A stretch of DNA of 64,000 nucleotides from Hypericum androsaemum (Eukaryota > Streptophyta > Magnoliopsida > Malpighiales > Hypericaceae), in contig OZ023181.1 of assembly GCA_963995505.1 (NCBI GenBank), positions 23,680,366-23,744,365 on the forward strand, in the 5' to 3' direction. The notes under the pieces are model-generated. The model ran no database searches. It had not been told where the DNA came from and saw nothing but the letters and a program-made list of their open reading frames with translations. Each line of letters begins with the position of its first letter. Position 1 is the stretch's first letter. The translations under genes and the position numbers were made by a program. Of the stretch, positions 1 to 10,419 are shown piece by piece.

Positions 1-889
1 ACACGATACTCTTGGGTTGGGTAGTTTCTACTCATAACCATTTGACAAAAACTGCCAATCTAGCATTTTCACGGAACACATTATTGGGTCATCTCCGGAG
101 AAACAGATCATCAATTGCAGGAATTCGGACCCGTATACTTCAATAAAATCTCACGGCATAGACAATTTCACAAAACCAAAGCAGATACCATCCCTCTTCA
201 CCACCAACACACTCCCCAATTGTCAAACTTCTGTTCTGCCACTTCAACCGAGGACTTACTCAGCAAACACAGGCTTCCCCTCCAGCTTCTATTTCCTCCA
301 ATGCCCCTAGTACCCGTCATGGCGCCTGCCATCAAAAGTTGAGGTAGTTTAGCATAGTAAATAGTTTGAAAGTGAGTAAAAGGTATTTTGATAATTTTAT
401 GTGACAATTTAACTTGAGTTGAAGTAAAAATTGGTCTCAGAGATTAATGAGTTAAATTTTTCAAAATTCAGGGATTAATTTACTAAGGACTGGACTTACA
501 TTATATCAAAGTTTCGGAACTTATGTGTATTTACCCCTAAATTTAATTTTTGAATAATTTTGGACTTTTTGTGGACGTTTCTATAACATAGTATACTAAT
601 TATCTGTTTTTAATAATTCACTTTAGATAAATGCCTTCAACCCAAAAACTGTACATGCATCAAACTTCTGCGATACCGGATGTGATGAAAAATGAAATAT
701 TGAATACTCGAACAATGAATTTTAAACTGCAAGATTAGAATTGTCAATCGTTAATGATACCGAAGTAATTTTTTTCAAAATTTATAAGAGGTGTGCCATT
801 CTATATAATCTTATATGGTATTGTTTTACATATATCCGTATTAACTGACAAAATAGATATTTAGACATCAAGTGAATTTGAAAAAGGGA
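1..889. other. Intergenic DNA, no gene recognised
   Basis: AT-rich sequence with only short chance reading frames on both strands. I see no splice-consistent exons, no RNA gene and no transposon ends. It lies left of the first RDR1 scrap and outside the part of the unit that can be aligned to the other copies. Confidence 0.5.
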
Positions 890-1352
890 ATAAAATACAA
901 CCAGAAAAATTCCCCTGATAAATACAGAGATAAACTTGCTCCTGGCAACACCAAGGAGCAAGTGCATAATATGACAACAATTTCTATATATAACTAGATA
1001 CATAAGATTATGCACGATGGAATTTCGTTGCTATTTACATGTACAAGAAAAAGCAGCAGACAACGAGCTAAATATTTTACTTTTGATAAGCGCGAGCTAA
1101 ATTGCATTCCAACTTTTTAGACTGGTGATTCAGATGAAGAACAATTATTCCTCGGGATGCTTTTTTTTCCTTCTTGATCTCAGTTAGCTTATCAGAAGCG
1201 CACCATGCGAAGCTCAGGAAGTGACCACGCTCCAATCCATCACTATACCGACCCCAATACTTCGGATGGTGCGTGACATGGTACCAAGCTGATGCTTTCT
1301 AATACAATCGGAAGCCATCTTCGGATGGTACGTGACATGGTACCAAGCTCAG
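890..1352 (-). pseudogene. RDR1: RDR1 scrap E: 3' end of a lost RDR1 copy
   Basis: Positions 890-1157 match the 3' flank of RDR1-B and RDR1-D (for example the run about 'tccttgcaacaccaaggagc' at 37643). Positions 1158-1320 match the end of exon 4, with residues such as KASAWYHVT, GRYSDGLERGHFLSF and WCASDKL readable on the minus strand. A stop replaces the Gln codon of the RLYQKAS stretch, and the AAGC-rich end has become a T-rich run. The homology breaks near 1320, after which a stretch of about 30 bp from 1250-1282 is repeated at 1320-1352. Everything upstream in the gene is missing. It is a deletion remnant with no coding potential. Confidence 0.88.
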
Positions 1353-1689
1353 GAGGTGCGTTCGCTTTTCTTTTTTTTTCTTCTTGATTTTTACCCCCAC
1401 TTTTGAAGTCCAAGCGGCGGATGGGATTTTAATTGGAAGAAAAGGAATCAGAAGGGAGAGAGGTAGGTAATTTATCGTGGTGCACGTCAGTTTTAACTTA
1501 AGCCATGTGTCTTTCATGTCAGCTAGAAAATGACGCCCTTTCGAGCGCATTTAAACAGGCAACTGTCCTAGATCTACTAGAAAAATTGTTGATAAACCTC
1601 GCAGACTAAATTACCAAATTTAAACCACAGGGTACACAACGCGAAAAGCGTGAAACTACATAGTACTAAAATATACTTTTTTCACATAG
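1353..1689. other. Deletion junction with a piece of the upstream module
   Basis: Positions 1481-1560 resemble 12290-12350 and 34240-34310, which share the phrase 'gtggtgcacgtcag' followed by 'tttaactta'. In those intact units this sequence lies upstream of RDR1 beyond the ASADH exons. Here it follows the RDR1 3' end directly, so roughly 8 kb of a unit has been lost between 1352 and 1481. The rest of the stretch shows nothing recognisable. Confidence 0.6.
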
Positions 1690-2237
1690 TTTTTTGTGGG
1701 CTGGTGATAGGTATGGGCTTAAGGTGATTAATAAACTTGAGTTTGAATAGTTTTTAAATCGTATATTTCGGATATATGAAAATCAATTTTATTATCTATA
1801 TTCAAGTTCGAAATATTTATTTCGGATAATTCGAATTCGTGTCCGAATCTAAAAAAATTGGATATCAGAGAAGGATATCGAATTTTTTGGTCACCCTTAT
1901 TTATATTTATATGTATCACATTCCATATATGAAGGAGCGCGTTGATTTGAAACGGCGACGTTAAACCACTTCAATCCCGTAGAATCTTGGGGTAAAACAT
2001 TAGGCGGGGCCAACCATTGTCATAATTTCTTAAGTTGGGAGGAAAGAGAGGTGTGACAATTAGTCTAATAATGCTGGTAGTACCGTATTGGGATGGCGAC
2101 TGGTCTAATAATGCTAGTAGTAACGTATTGGGAAAAATCTTGTCAAGTTTGAAACTTCATCGGGAAGTAGATGGGTGGTAGTAGGAGTTTACTATTGATG
2201 ATTATCGCATGCCAACAAGCTCTACTATGAGTAGTAG

Positions 2238-2460
2238 TTCGGTATTCAATATTTTTGGTATTTTTTGGTATTCGGAATTTCGTGATTGCTATTTCAGTAT
2301 TCGAGATTTAATTGATATCGACCTTTGAAAAATTTCAGTAAATTTTAGTATAATTTTAGTATATACCAAAATATCGAAGTACTAAAGTGAAATTTTACCA
2401 AGTATATAAAAAAATCCTATTCTAAAGACTGAATCTAGCACAATCGTTCTCCTGTCCTCA

Positions 2461-2503
<43 letters not shown>

Positions 2504-3133
2504 GACCCTCTCTTTCCAGAAACAAAAAAGACATCAATCGGCCGGCCATCATCTCGACTCTCCATCTTTACGCCTAACGCCACCACACCTCTCGGTTACC
2601 ACCGCCACAGCCAATCCTCCACACCTCGCGGTCGCGGCCACTCTTCCAGTCTCCCTCTCAGGTTAGGGTTTCGAATTTGGGGATTTTGAACTTTTGTGGT
2701 TTAATGTTCTTGGAGAAGATGGGATATGAGTATGACTCGAGCGTGTCTTGGTGGAGATGTTCAAGTTGTTGCCTCCATGGACGAAAGCGGATTGTCCACC
2801 CTCAAACTGATCTGCGAATATTCCTTTCTATGGCCATTTGACTCGGGTTCCTTCCATCATTTCTTCATTTACAATCAATTGATGCTTCGGAAGCGAATTT
2901 CTAATGCCCAACCTTAATAATCTTTCTAGAAATCCCGAGGTCGGGGCTTTAATTTTTTTGGTAAACTAGTCTTGGCTCTAATAAATTTGGGATTTTTGGT
3001 TTAATACCGAAATTTTTGGTTTAATTTAGTATGATACGGAAATTTTTTCGGTTAAAATTATTGGTTTTTTTTAAAATTTTGACATTCGATATATTTGGTA
3101 TTTCGGTTCATTATATACCTATTGCAAAACTCT
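2238..3133. mobile_element. 896-bp insertion with 8-bp flanking repeat
   Basis: The matching site near RDR1-D (61583-61605) lacks this segment, so the insertion boundaries come from an empty-site comparison. It is flanked by AGTAGTAG (2230-2237) and AGTAATAG (3134-3141), a 7/8 match of the length expected for hAT elements. Both ends are AT-rich and carry many variants of 'ggtatttcgg'. The middle (2440-2720) is GC-richer, with a TC repeat followed by sequence resembling a plant 5' untranslated leader, ending in 'gttagggtttcg'. No transposase is visible. It is probably a non-autonomous DNA element, possibly carrying a captured promoter or leader. I could not confirm clear terminal inverted repeats. 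Confidence 0.6.
2464..2500. repeat. (TC)n microsatellite
   Basis: About 18 uninterrupted TC units inside the 896-bp insertion. Confidence 0.95.
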
Positions 3134-3742
3134 AGTAATAGTTGGTTCAAGCTCTAATAACGCTACCGTGTGCATTGATGATAGCGCTCATCACCAACAG
3201 AAAGCTTGTGTGTTATGGCACAAATAACTTATATTGAGAGAGTTATTGCGTGACAATATGGCCCGGCAATTAAGAAAGGCTGCGAGTCTGAGTAAAAAAT
3301 GAAATATCGGATATTTGATTGATAAATTTTAAATCACAATAAGCGTCATAATATTAAAGTAACTTTTTTCCTAGAGAGCTTTTTCATGTTTTAACTTGAA
3401 TATGTATAATCAAACTTTAAAAACAACATGGAATAAGATACTAATAGTAGTGGCGGGTATACAAAATACTACGTAGCGCTGCTATAGTGTCGCTATTGTC
3501 AACATAGGGTACTATCAGAAATAAGTTCCCTCAATAAATAAATAGATAAATTGATCCTTGCAACACCAGTGAGCTAAGTGCACAACATGACAACAATCCC
3601 TATTTATACATAAGATTAAGCACACCATGGAATTGGAACTTTCGTTAGTATGTATATGTACAAGAAAAAGAAGCAGCTAAATTGCGTTCTCTATCAAAGC
3701 AAAAAAACTGGTGATTCAGATGAGTATTTATTCCTCAGAATG

Positions 3743-4147
3743 TATCAAATCCATGTGAAGATCAACTTAGGTTGAAGGAGAATACGAGGAGGAGAGGAAG
3801 AACTAACTCGAAGCTTTTGGAGAAGAGAAAAATGGAAAGAGAGAGACGGTTACTCTCTCTACATAGGGACTGTTATTGATGGCCACGTGTAAACTAGCTA
3901 GCTAAGTGCAAAAGACCAATTTACCCCTTATGTACCGTTGCTATCCTATTGACAAAAATACCCTTGCTTACTGACAAAATCATCATCCAGTAGAAGCTGT
4001 CGCCGGGTCATACATCTGCCGCTGTCACCTACTTTAGTTAACAATCCCAGATATCAACTTCTACCGCCTCTGGTTCTTCAACTACAACAAACTCAACCTC
4101 AACAGCTTCCGCCTCAACATTATCATGAAGCTTTTCATGACTTAACA
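3743..4147. mobile_element. About 405-bp insertion in the RDR1-A 3' end
   Basis: RDR1-B (37803-37820) has the uninterrupted site 'attcctcagaatgcttgc'. In RDR1-A this is split: 'cctcagaatg' ends at 3742 and 'cagaatgcttgc' resumes at 4146, giving a CAGAATG duplication (3736-3742 and 4146-4152). The inserted DNA contains a polypurine/polypyrimidine patch and, on the minus strand, begins TGTTAAG and ends TTGATA. A solo LTR with a 5-bp GAATG duplication is the best guess, but the class is not proven. Its first 36 codons on the minus strand are read as the C terminus of RDR1-A. Confidence 0.75.
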
Positions 4148-7100
4148 GAATGCTTGCTTTCCCCTTCTTGATCTCAATTAGCTTATCAGAAGCGCACCAA
4201 GCGAAGCTCAGGAAGTGACCACGCTCCAATCCATCACTGTACCGACCCCAATACTTGGGATGGTATGTGACGTGGTACCAGGCTGATGCTTTCTGATACA
4301 ATCGGAAGCCATCTTCAGTTCCTTCCTCGTCCGATCCGCGGCCACCGCCTTTGAACCAGGCCTTTGCCTGCTTCCTCAGCGACTTGACTCCCAGAAGAAT
4401 GGTCTCCAAGTCGTTCCTCCTGTCGAACGATTTCGACATCTTCAGGATGCATCCGCTCAGGATTTCGGATTCCGTCATGATGCCGTAGTAGTTCATCAGG
4501 TTGGCCAGCTTGTCGTCGTACTGCTGCTTGTAGTCGAATGCTTCGGATGTGTAATCCTCGAATCCGGGCACTTCCATGTCGGTATCGTAGCACCGAGCGG
4601 CCACATCCTTGGTGAAGGACATGATAGGGCTTGCAACGTCTCGTACTGCTCGGTATAGCTTGCCAATCACGCGTTGTGACTCGTAGGATGTCTTGTCAGG
4701 TTTTTCCATGAAGTCTGGATACTCTCTGGCACGGAGCTCTGGCGTGATTTTGGCTGGGACGCCAGTCTTCAGGTAGTCAACCGCAATCGATGCGCGCTTG
4801 GCGAGCTCAAGGCATTTGCTGCTCATTGCCATGTTCGGCTCCCTGTCTGCGAATACCGTATGCGCACTGCAGATGATTCCTAAGTTGGCGTTTAGGAAGT
4901 AGTCCACGAAGTGTTCCTGCACTTCCTGTTTCGGAGAAGCAGACATTAGGACAAGGAAATGTAGTTAAAAGCATAAATACAACAACCCGAATCGGTCTGG
5001 ATGGTAATGAGAGACCTCCATTGTGATATCATTATCTACAATTTTAGATTTCGCTGCTGCATAATCCATCGGAGCGAACTGGATGGGAGGAATGAGGTCG
5101 GGATCCCAACAGACAAAGTAGACATCTCCATCCAAATCACTTCCCGAGCATTCATTAGGATGTGGTCTAATCAAGACATCAACAAAAGTTGGAAGGATCA
5201 ATTTCAGAAACTTCACACCAGTAACAGAATATAGGGAAGAATCTAAGGATGTTAAGTACCTCTGTCCATTTTGTGGGAAAACGATACAGTCCATCATATG
5301 GTGCAAAGCTGGTACATCCACAGCCTCGAGAATGCGCATGTCTCCGGGATGCAGGCACGGGTTTTTCGCAACAACCACCTTGCCCTGAACAACCTGGTTC
5401 TGCAGATGTGATCTGCGGCTTCCGGACATCGAATTCTCGTCATCGTTGAGGGATTGCGTGTTTCTAGCACGAGAGTACCGGACAAAGACTTGTCCGTACT
5501 CCAACGTCCCTGTTTCATCTAGACATCCCATCATAGCCCTTCCTTTTGGGAGAAATATCCTTGATTTGGTCCTCATTTCCAGCAACTTGGATGCCCGGAA
5601 AGTTTGCAGCATTATGCAAAGAAACGGCTCTGAGTCCGGCTTATAGCCACACCCGAGCATTTCCTTTAGAACAGCCATGTTTTCGCTTGGAGCAATCAAC
5701 TCAAGAACTTCCCGTGCGCTTTCTGAATCGGTTAAAATCGCATCAAGTCCGGATACCGCCTCATGTTGCTTCCTTTCAAGAACATGATCCTTCACACCAA
5801 GAGTAGACAAGAGAGTGATGAGTTCTCGGTTGAGGAAGCAAGGCTGGTACTTGCTCCATCCGAGGACATCTAGACTTGTGTTGCTCGATCTGAACTTGCA
5901 CATGCTCTCTCGCAGCGACAATTTCTTCGACAAAGTTGGATCGACAGCAACAACACCCTTGTAGCCACCATATCTGATCTGAAAGGCTGATGGGAAGTAG
6001 CATCCGAACCCGAGCTTCTCCCCGATGGCCTGAGCCAGTTCTGCAGAGATCTTCCCAATACCATCAGAGAAGATATACTCAACTCCATCGCTTGATGTTC
6101 TTTTCACATCAGGAATGAGCTCCCTCTCGTGCCTCTGGACATTGAAAGTTGCCCGCGACGAGCTGAAAGACTGGCCAAGTCTGGCTGCATACTTGGCCAC
6201 ATTCTTGATGTCGCTGAAATCGCCCATCCATTCTCGGATATCCGCAGCAGTGAGGCCAGGTCTTGAGGCAAACATCCACAGTGAGCTCTCCCTTAATTGG
6301 CTCGGCGAAAAGGCAAGAAACTCAAACTTCTTGTCCCCGATCAGGATACCATTCCTCAGAGTTGACAGTATCCTCTGACTAATGCTACTAGTTCTTCCCT
6401 CATTCGCTGAAGAACCTTGAGGAGACAAGGTTGTGGAATGGAGCTGATCAAGATCCTCGTCGACAAAGGAGACTCGGATGAAGTTGTTGATGTCATCAGG
6501 ATAGTTCCTTAGAACCCGGTTAGAGAGATTCACCTCAGGACCACAGAAGTAGACCTTTGTTGGAGTCACTTGGACACGGCGAACATACACCAGGCCATCA
6601 TCTAGCGGGACAAGAGGCGATGCAGGAAGCCTTCCGGATAGATCCTTGAGCCAGGTGACAGGATCATAGCAGCATTCTTTCAAGTTGAACATTTTCTCAA
6701 GAGCATGCTCTATGAAGTTAATTGGAAATCTCTTAGGATGGACTAACCGAAAGAAGCTGTCATCAACCAATGGCCCTGGAATGCAACCATGTTGGACCAA
6801 GGAATTCACCTTGAACAGGATTTCATATGGCAAGTCTGAGAGTTGGAGTGACCCTACAATGGGCACCAGGACCGGATCGGACGAGAAAGTTGTGCCTTTC
6901 TCCAAGGCGAACGGGCCGCTGTTTTCCTTGTACAAGTAGAGATGATCTTCAAAGTTTGGCAGGCTGCACAAAGCTGGCAGCTCCAAGCACAAAGCAGAGG
7001 ATTGACCAATGGAGCTTGATGGGGTGAAATCCACGTCTCGAATCCATTGTTCATCGGTTGCTTCCATATAGTAGATGAGAGTGGAGGTGTCCTTCACAAA

Positions 7101-7731
7101 AATCTTTGGTGCCCCAAGAAGCTAGAATGGAAAAGAACAGAAAGGACTTTGTCATGGCCGAATCAAGATCTTAAACTTATCTCATCGATAAAAATTGGCA
7201 TACCTGAACTAGCAAGTACTTCTTAGTCTGACCCTGGGGACGAAACAGCTCGACCTGCCGGATATTCTCGTAGCAGAGCTCAAGCTTGTAAGCTGAGGTG
7301 ATGCCAGACGGAAGAAAGAAGTAGAACGTCTTAAGTCCGAATTCGAACTTGGCCGAGACATCCTTTTGTTTCCACAGGCTGTAGAACTTTCCCTTGGATA
7401 TCTGGCATCCGAAGTGCAATGTCACACTGTCCAAGCTATGCAGGAACTCCTTTGGCCTCTGAACAATGTCGTAGTCCAAATCCTGAGCCTTCAGGTACGA
7501 GCCCCCGTACCGCAGACGTCGACCAACAGCCTTGTCCTTGATGAACTTGGCTTCCCTTGGACTTGTGAACTGAACTATTGCACAAGTTCTCGAGCCTTCC
7601 TGCTTTGGCAGTGAAACCTTCAAAGCATAGACAGTTCCTTCTCCGGTGTACTTCTCCAAGAAGTCTTTTATCAGCTCCGGATGCTCAACGGAATCGAATC
7701 CGAACAGGCTGATCGTCTTACACTTGCTCAT
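4038..7731 (-). CDS. RDR1: RNA-dependent RNA polymerase 1, copy A
   Basis: Plant RDR1 copies single-stranded RNA into double-stranded RNA for Dicer-like enzymes and supports antiviral silencing (family knowledge). Exons on the minus strand: 7204-7731, 5260-7121, 5016-5166, 4038-4925, all with GT-AG introns of 82, 93 and 90 bp. The joined frame is 1142 codons plus stop, against about 1100-1130 for RDR1. Residues about 1-80 form the RRM-like N terminus, with the RdRP domain in the middle. The catalytic DLDGD is at residues 807-811 within CSGSDLDGDVYFVCWD. Two oddities: a 6-residue in-frame deletion near residue 336 relative to copy B (DLSGRLPAS where B has DQYVRYIASRRLPAS), and a C-terminal tail of about 36 residues, rich in Glu and Val and encoded by the 405-bp insertion. 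The start is the first ATG after a 5'-UTR intron. Confidence 0.93.
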
Positions 7732-7740
7732 GATCTTTGG

Positions 7741-7909
7741 CTGTCAGGTACTTTCAACTGTTGTTCAATGCATGGATGAGTTAGTAGCTTCAAAGCAATG
7801 AGTGCAACTCTCAAACCGAAACTTAACCAATCAACATAAACACCAAAACTGTTGTGAATTTTAAACGTGCAGCGAAAGCGGTAAACAGAAGACGGGTCAG
7901 TACTCTTAC
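7741..7909 (-). other. Predicted 5'-UTR intron of RDR1-A
   Basis: On the minus strand a strong donor (CCTG|GTAAGAG, cut at 7909/7910) is followed 169 bp later by an acceptor (CTGACAG, cut at 7740/7741), nine bases before the ATG at 7731. The donor and acceptor are conserved upstream of RDR1-B. Predicted by eye; no transcript data. Confidence 0.6.
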
Positions 7910-8005
7910 CAGGAAAATATGTCAATTTTATGATCAAACTAGGTTCATTTGGCTACAAATTTAACAACTTATTTTCTGTGGAGTATGAAAGGCCAATGCA
8001 GATAA

Positions 8006-8014
8006 CTATTTATA
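8006..8014 (-). promoter_or_regulatory. TATA box of RDR1-A
   Basis: TATAAATAG on the minus strand, about 275 bp upstream of the ATG and about 97 bp upstream of the predicted 5'-UTR intron donor. The same element in the same context stands upstream of RDR1-B at 41680-41688. Confidence 0.6.
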
Positions 8015-9880
8015 GTGTAAAGAGAGCTGAGTCGGAGTGAGGATTTGGTAAGTCAACCACTTGGAGATGAAGGTCGTCATGAGTAGTATTAGTAACGAAG
8101 ATTGCTCGTTATAGAAACTATATTCATTCTTTCAGCTGTCACTCCCATATTTTAGCCTCTCTCTGCTTTTAGAGTCTCGTTTATAAGCCTTTATTAGCAA
8201 TTCGTCGAATTAGAGCTTTATGAATATAGAGTCTGACGTTGGTTAATTCTTAATTGTATACATTTTGTTAAGCAAAATTTAACTCAAAAATTCGAACTAA
8301 AAAATATTGGTTAAGCGAGATTTAATTCTTTTGTCAGTTGATTTAACTCAAACGTCCGAAGGATCCAAAAGAACACTTGCCAAGGCGAAACAAGATAAAC
8401 ACTAGGCTACAATAAGGAAGTAGGAGCTCTTTTTTTTGGTCGATAAGGAAGTAGGAGCTTGGAAAGGCGAAACAAGATAAACACTAAGCTACAATATCTG
8501 ATATAAAACTATTAAAACTATACCCTGTTATGATATTTTTGCTTTTGGACAATAGCTTTTTTTTTTGCTCAGGACTTAATAATCCACAATTCCCACCTAA
8601 AAGAATTGCAAGTTTAATCCATTTCATGAGATTTTTTAAAGCAAATGGCTATAATTACTTGGCTAGTTCATGAAAAAAAGGTATAAATACTTGAAATTTG
8701 CTAAAACGGAGTACACTTGAATTGGATGGATCAATAAATAAAAAGAGAGAGAAACATTTGAGAATCGCATTAATTATGGATTAGTACATCCCAAATTCAA
8801 TGAATCTAAGATCTACATCCACCATAGGATTGTACAATACCTTGATTAACCGAAAATTATTCAAACTTCAACAAGGGCCGAAAAGCAAATCCAACAATGA
8901 CTTGGGGGATAACTTTCACCTCATCAAGTACCTAAGCTGAAAAAGGAAAAAAAAAACCGATTCAGAGATCACTTCATCAAGTACCTAACACTTGCCAAGG
9001 AAATAGGAGGTTGGAAACGCAAAACACGATAAACACTATGATACAATATCTGATCTAAAACTATTACTTGGGAAGGGCCCTCTTGTCTATGGCTTTCTAT
9101 ATTAGCTTTTGGAGATCCAACAAGATATGAACTTGGACAAGAAGGACTACTTTCTATACTTCACCATTTCATTCCTTTTGTTTCAAGTCCACTCCACTTT
9201 TATTATTCTTTCCTTGAGTATCTCTCTATTCCACTTCAACGGAAGGAATATATCGAACAGAAAAAAAAATTATGATAAATGCATGCAAAAATACTGCTAG
9301 AGAAGAGCCCTCCAACCCAAGGCTTCCTAAAAAGGAAGCTTAGCTTTGGAAATGTGAACTTGGAAAACAAGGAGCTGGATACCCTGTCATGATATTTTTA
9401 CTTTGCGCTCGAGACCACTTTGTATAAACAATCGAAATCCAGATTCGAATTGAGTAGCTGAATTTGCAAAAAGAGTGAGGACAATTGCCCCCGTAAGTTT
9501 AGTCCATTACGTGAGTTTTTTTTAATAGCAATTAGCTATAAATATCTTGGCTAGTTCAGAAACAAAAAAGGTATAAATAAATACTAGGAATTTGCTGAAA
9601 TGGAGTATACATCTTGAATTGGATGGATCAACAAATAAAAAGAGAAAAACATTTGAGAATCGCATTGATTTTGGATTAGTACATCCCAAATTCAATGAAT
9701 CTAAGATCTACTACATCCACCATGGGACAGTGTACAGTACCTCGATTAAAATTATTCTAACATCTACCATGGAAGGACCCAAAAGCAAATGCAACAATGA
9801 CTTGGGAAAACAAAAATACCGATTCAGATATCACCTCGTCAAGTACTTAAGCTGAAACTCGCTACTCCAAGCGTAAGGAA
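8015..9880. repeat. Upstream (US) module, copy A, with internal duplication
   Basis: From 8068 this matches 31636 onward and, more loosely, 41735 onward. Inside it, 8395-8980 and 9000-9860 are diverged tandem copies of each other. Both contain 'gataaacacta', 'gaattggatggatcaa' and 'cattccc'-type runs, and both end near 'acatcccaaattcaatgaat'. The same internal duplication exists in the 31.6-33.2 kb copy, so it is older than the unit duplication. No gene is seen. Confidence 0.75.
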
Positions 9881-10419
9881 CTGTAGTAACATCTCAGCAA
9901 TCTGAATAGCATTGAGCGCGGCTCCCTTGCGTATTTGATCACCGCAGACGAAGATGTCCAACCTGTTGGAATATGAACACAGTGTCGGTGAGAAGCAGAG
10001 GAAATTATTTGGAAAGCATGTTCCATAAAACAGGGAGATTCAGTTGTTACCTACGATTCCCGTCCTGGGATATGTCACGTCGGATCCTGCCAACTGCAAG
10101 GTCGTCTTTGTTTGATACCTCCAAGGGTGTGTGGGGAAGTGATTCGATGCATGGTCGTCATCAATAACCACTACCCCGGGAGCATTCTTCAGGATTTCCG
10201 TGGCTGTATCCTGCACAAAGAATAATTTGTTTCAACCACAAATTTATTGAACTTCAACAGCCCATGGAATAGATGGTCAAGATTACTTCAGGTACCACAG
10301 GCTGGTCTAAGATAGGAACATCAACTGTGGACTAATAATCTTTCAAAACAATAATATAATGAAATGGAGGCAGAGAATTAAGGGATAGACAGGAAGGCTT
10401 AAAGAATAAATTTGATGTT

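Larger units (their letters stand above)
1690..3735. repeat. Downstream (DS) module, copy A, interrupted
   Basis: Non-coding block lying 3' of RDR1-A. Its left part (1700-1940) recurs at 37190-37400, 50040-50260 and 55510-55745, recognisable by 'tttcggatatatgaaa' and 'cattccatatatgaaggag'. Its right part (3134-3735) recurs at 61583-62120 and leads into the RDR1 3' untranslated region. At 2055-2130 a stretch of about 50 bp with 'gtctaataatgct' is tandemly repeated. The module is split by the insertion at 2238-3133. Confidence 0.75.

Noticed and set aside
5001..6939. Many + strand frames opposite RDR1 exons (repeated at 38.7-40.9 and 63.0-63.8 kb)
   Set aside because: They are antisense shadows; they recur only because the RDR1 copies are similar.
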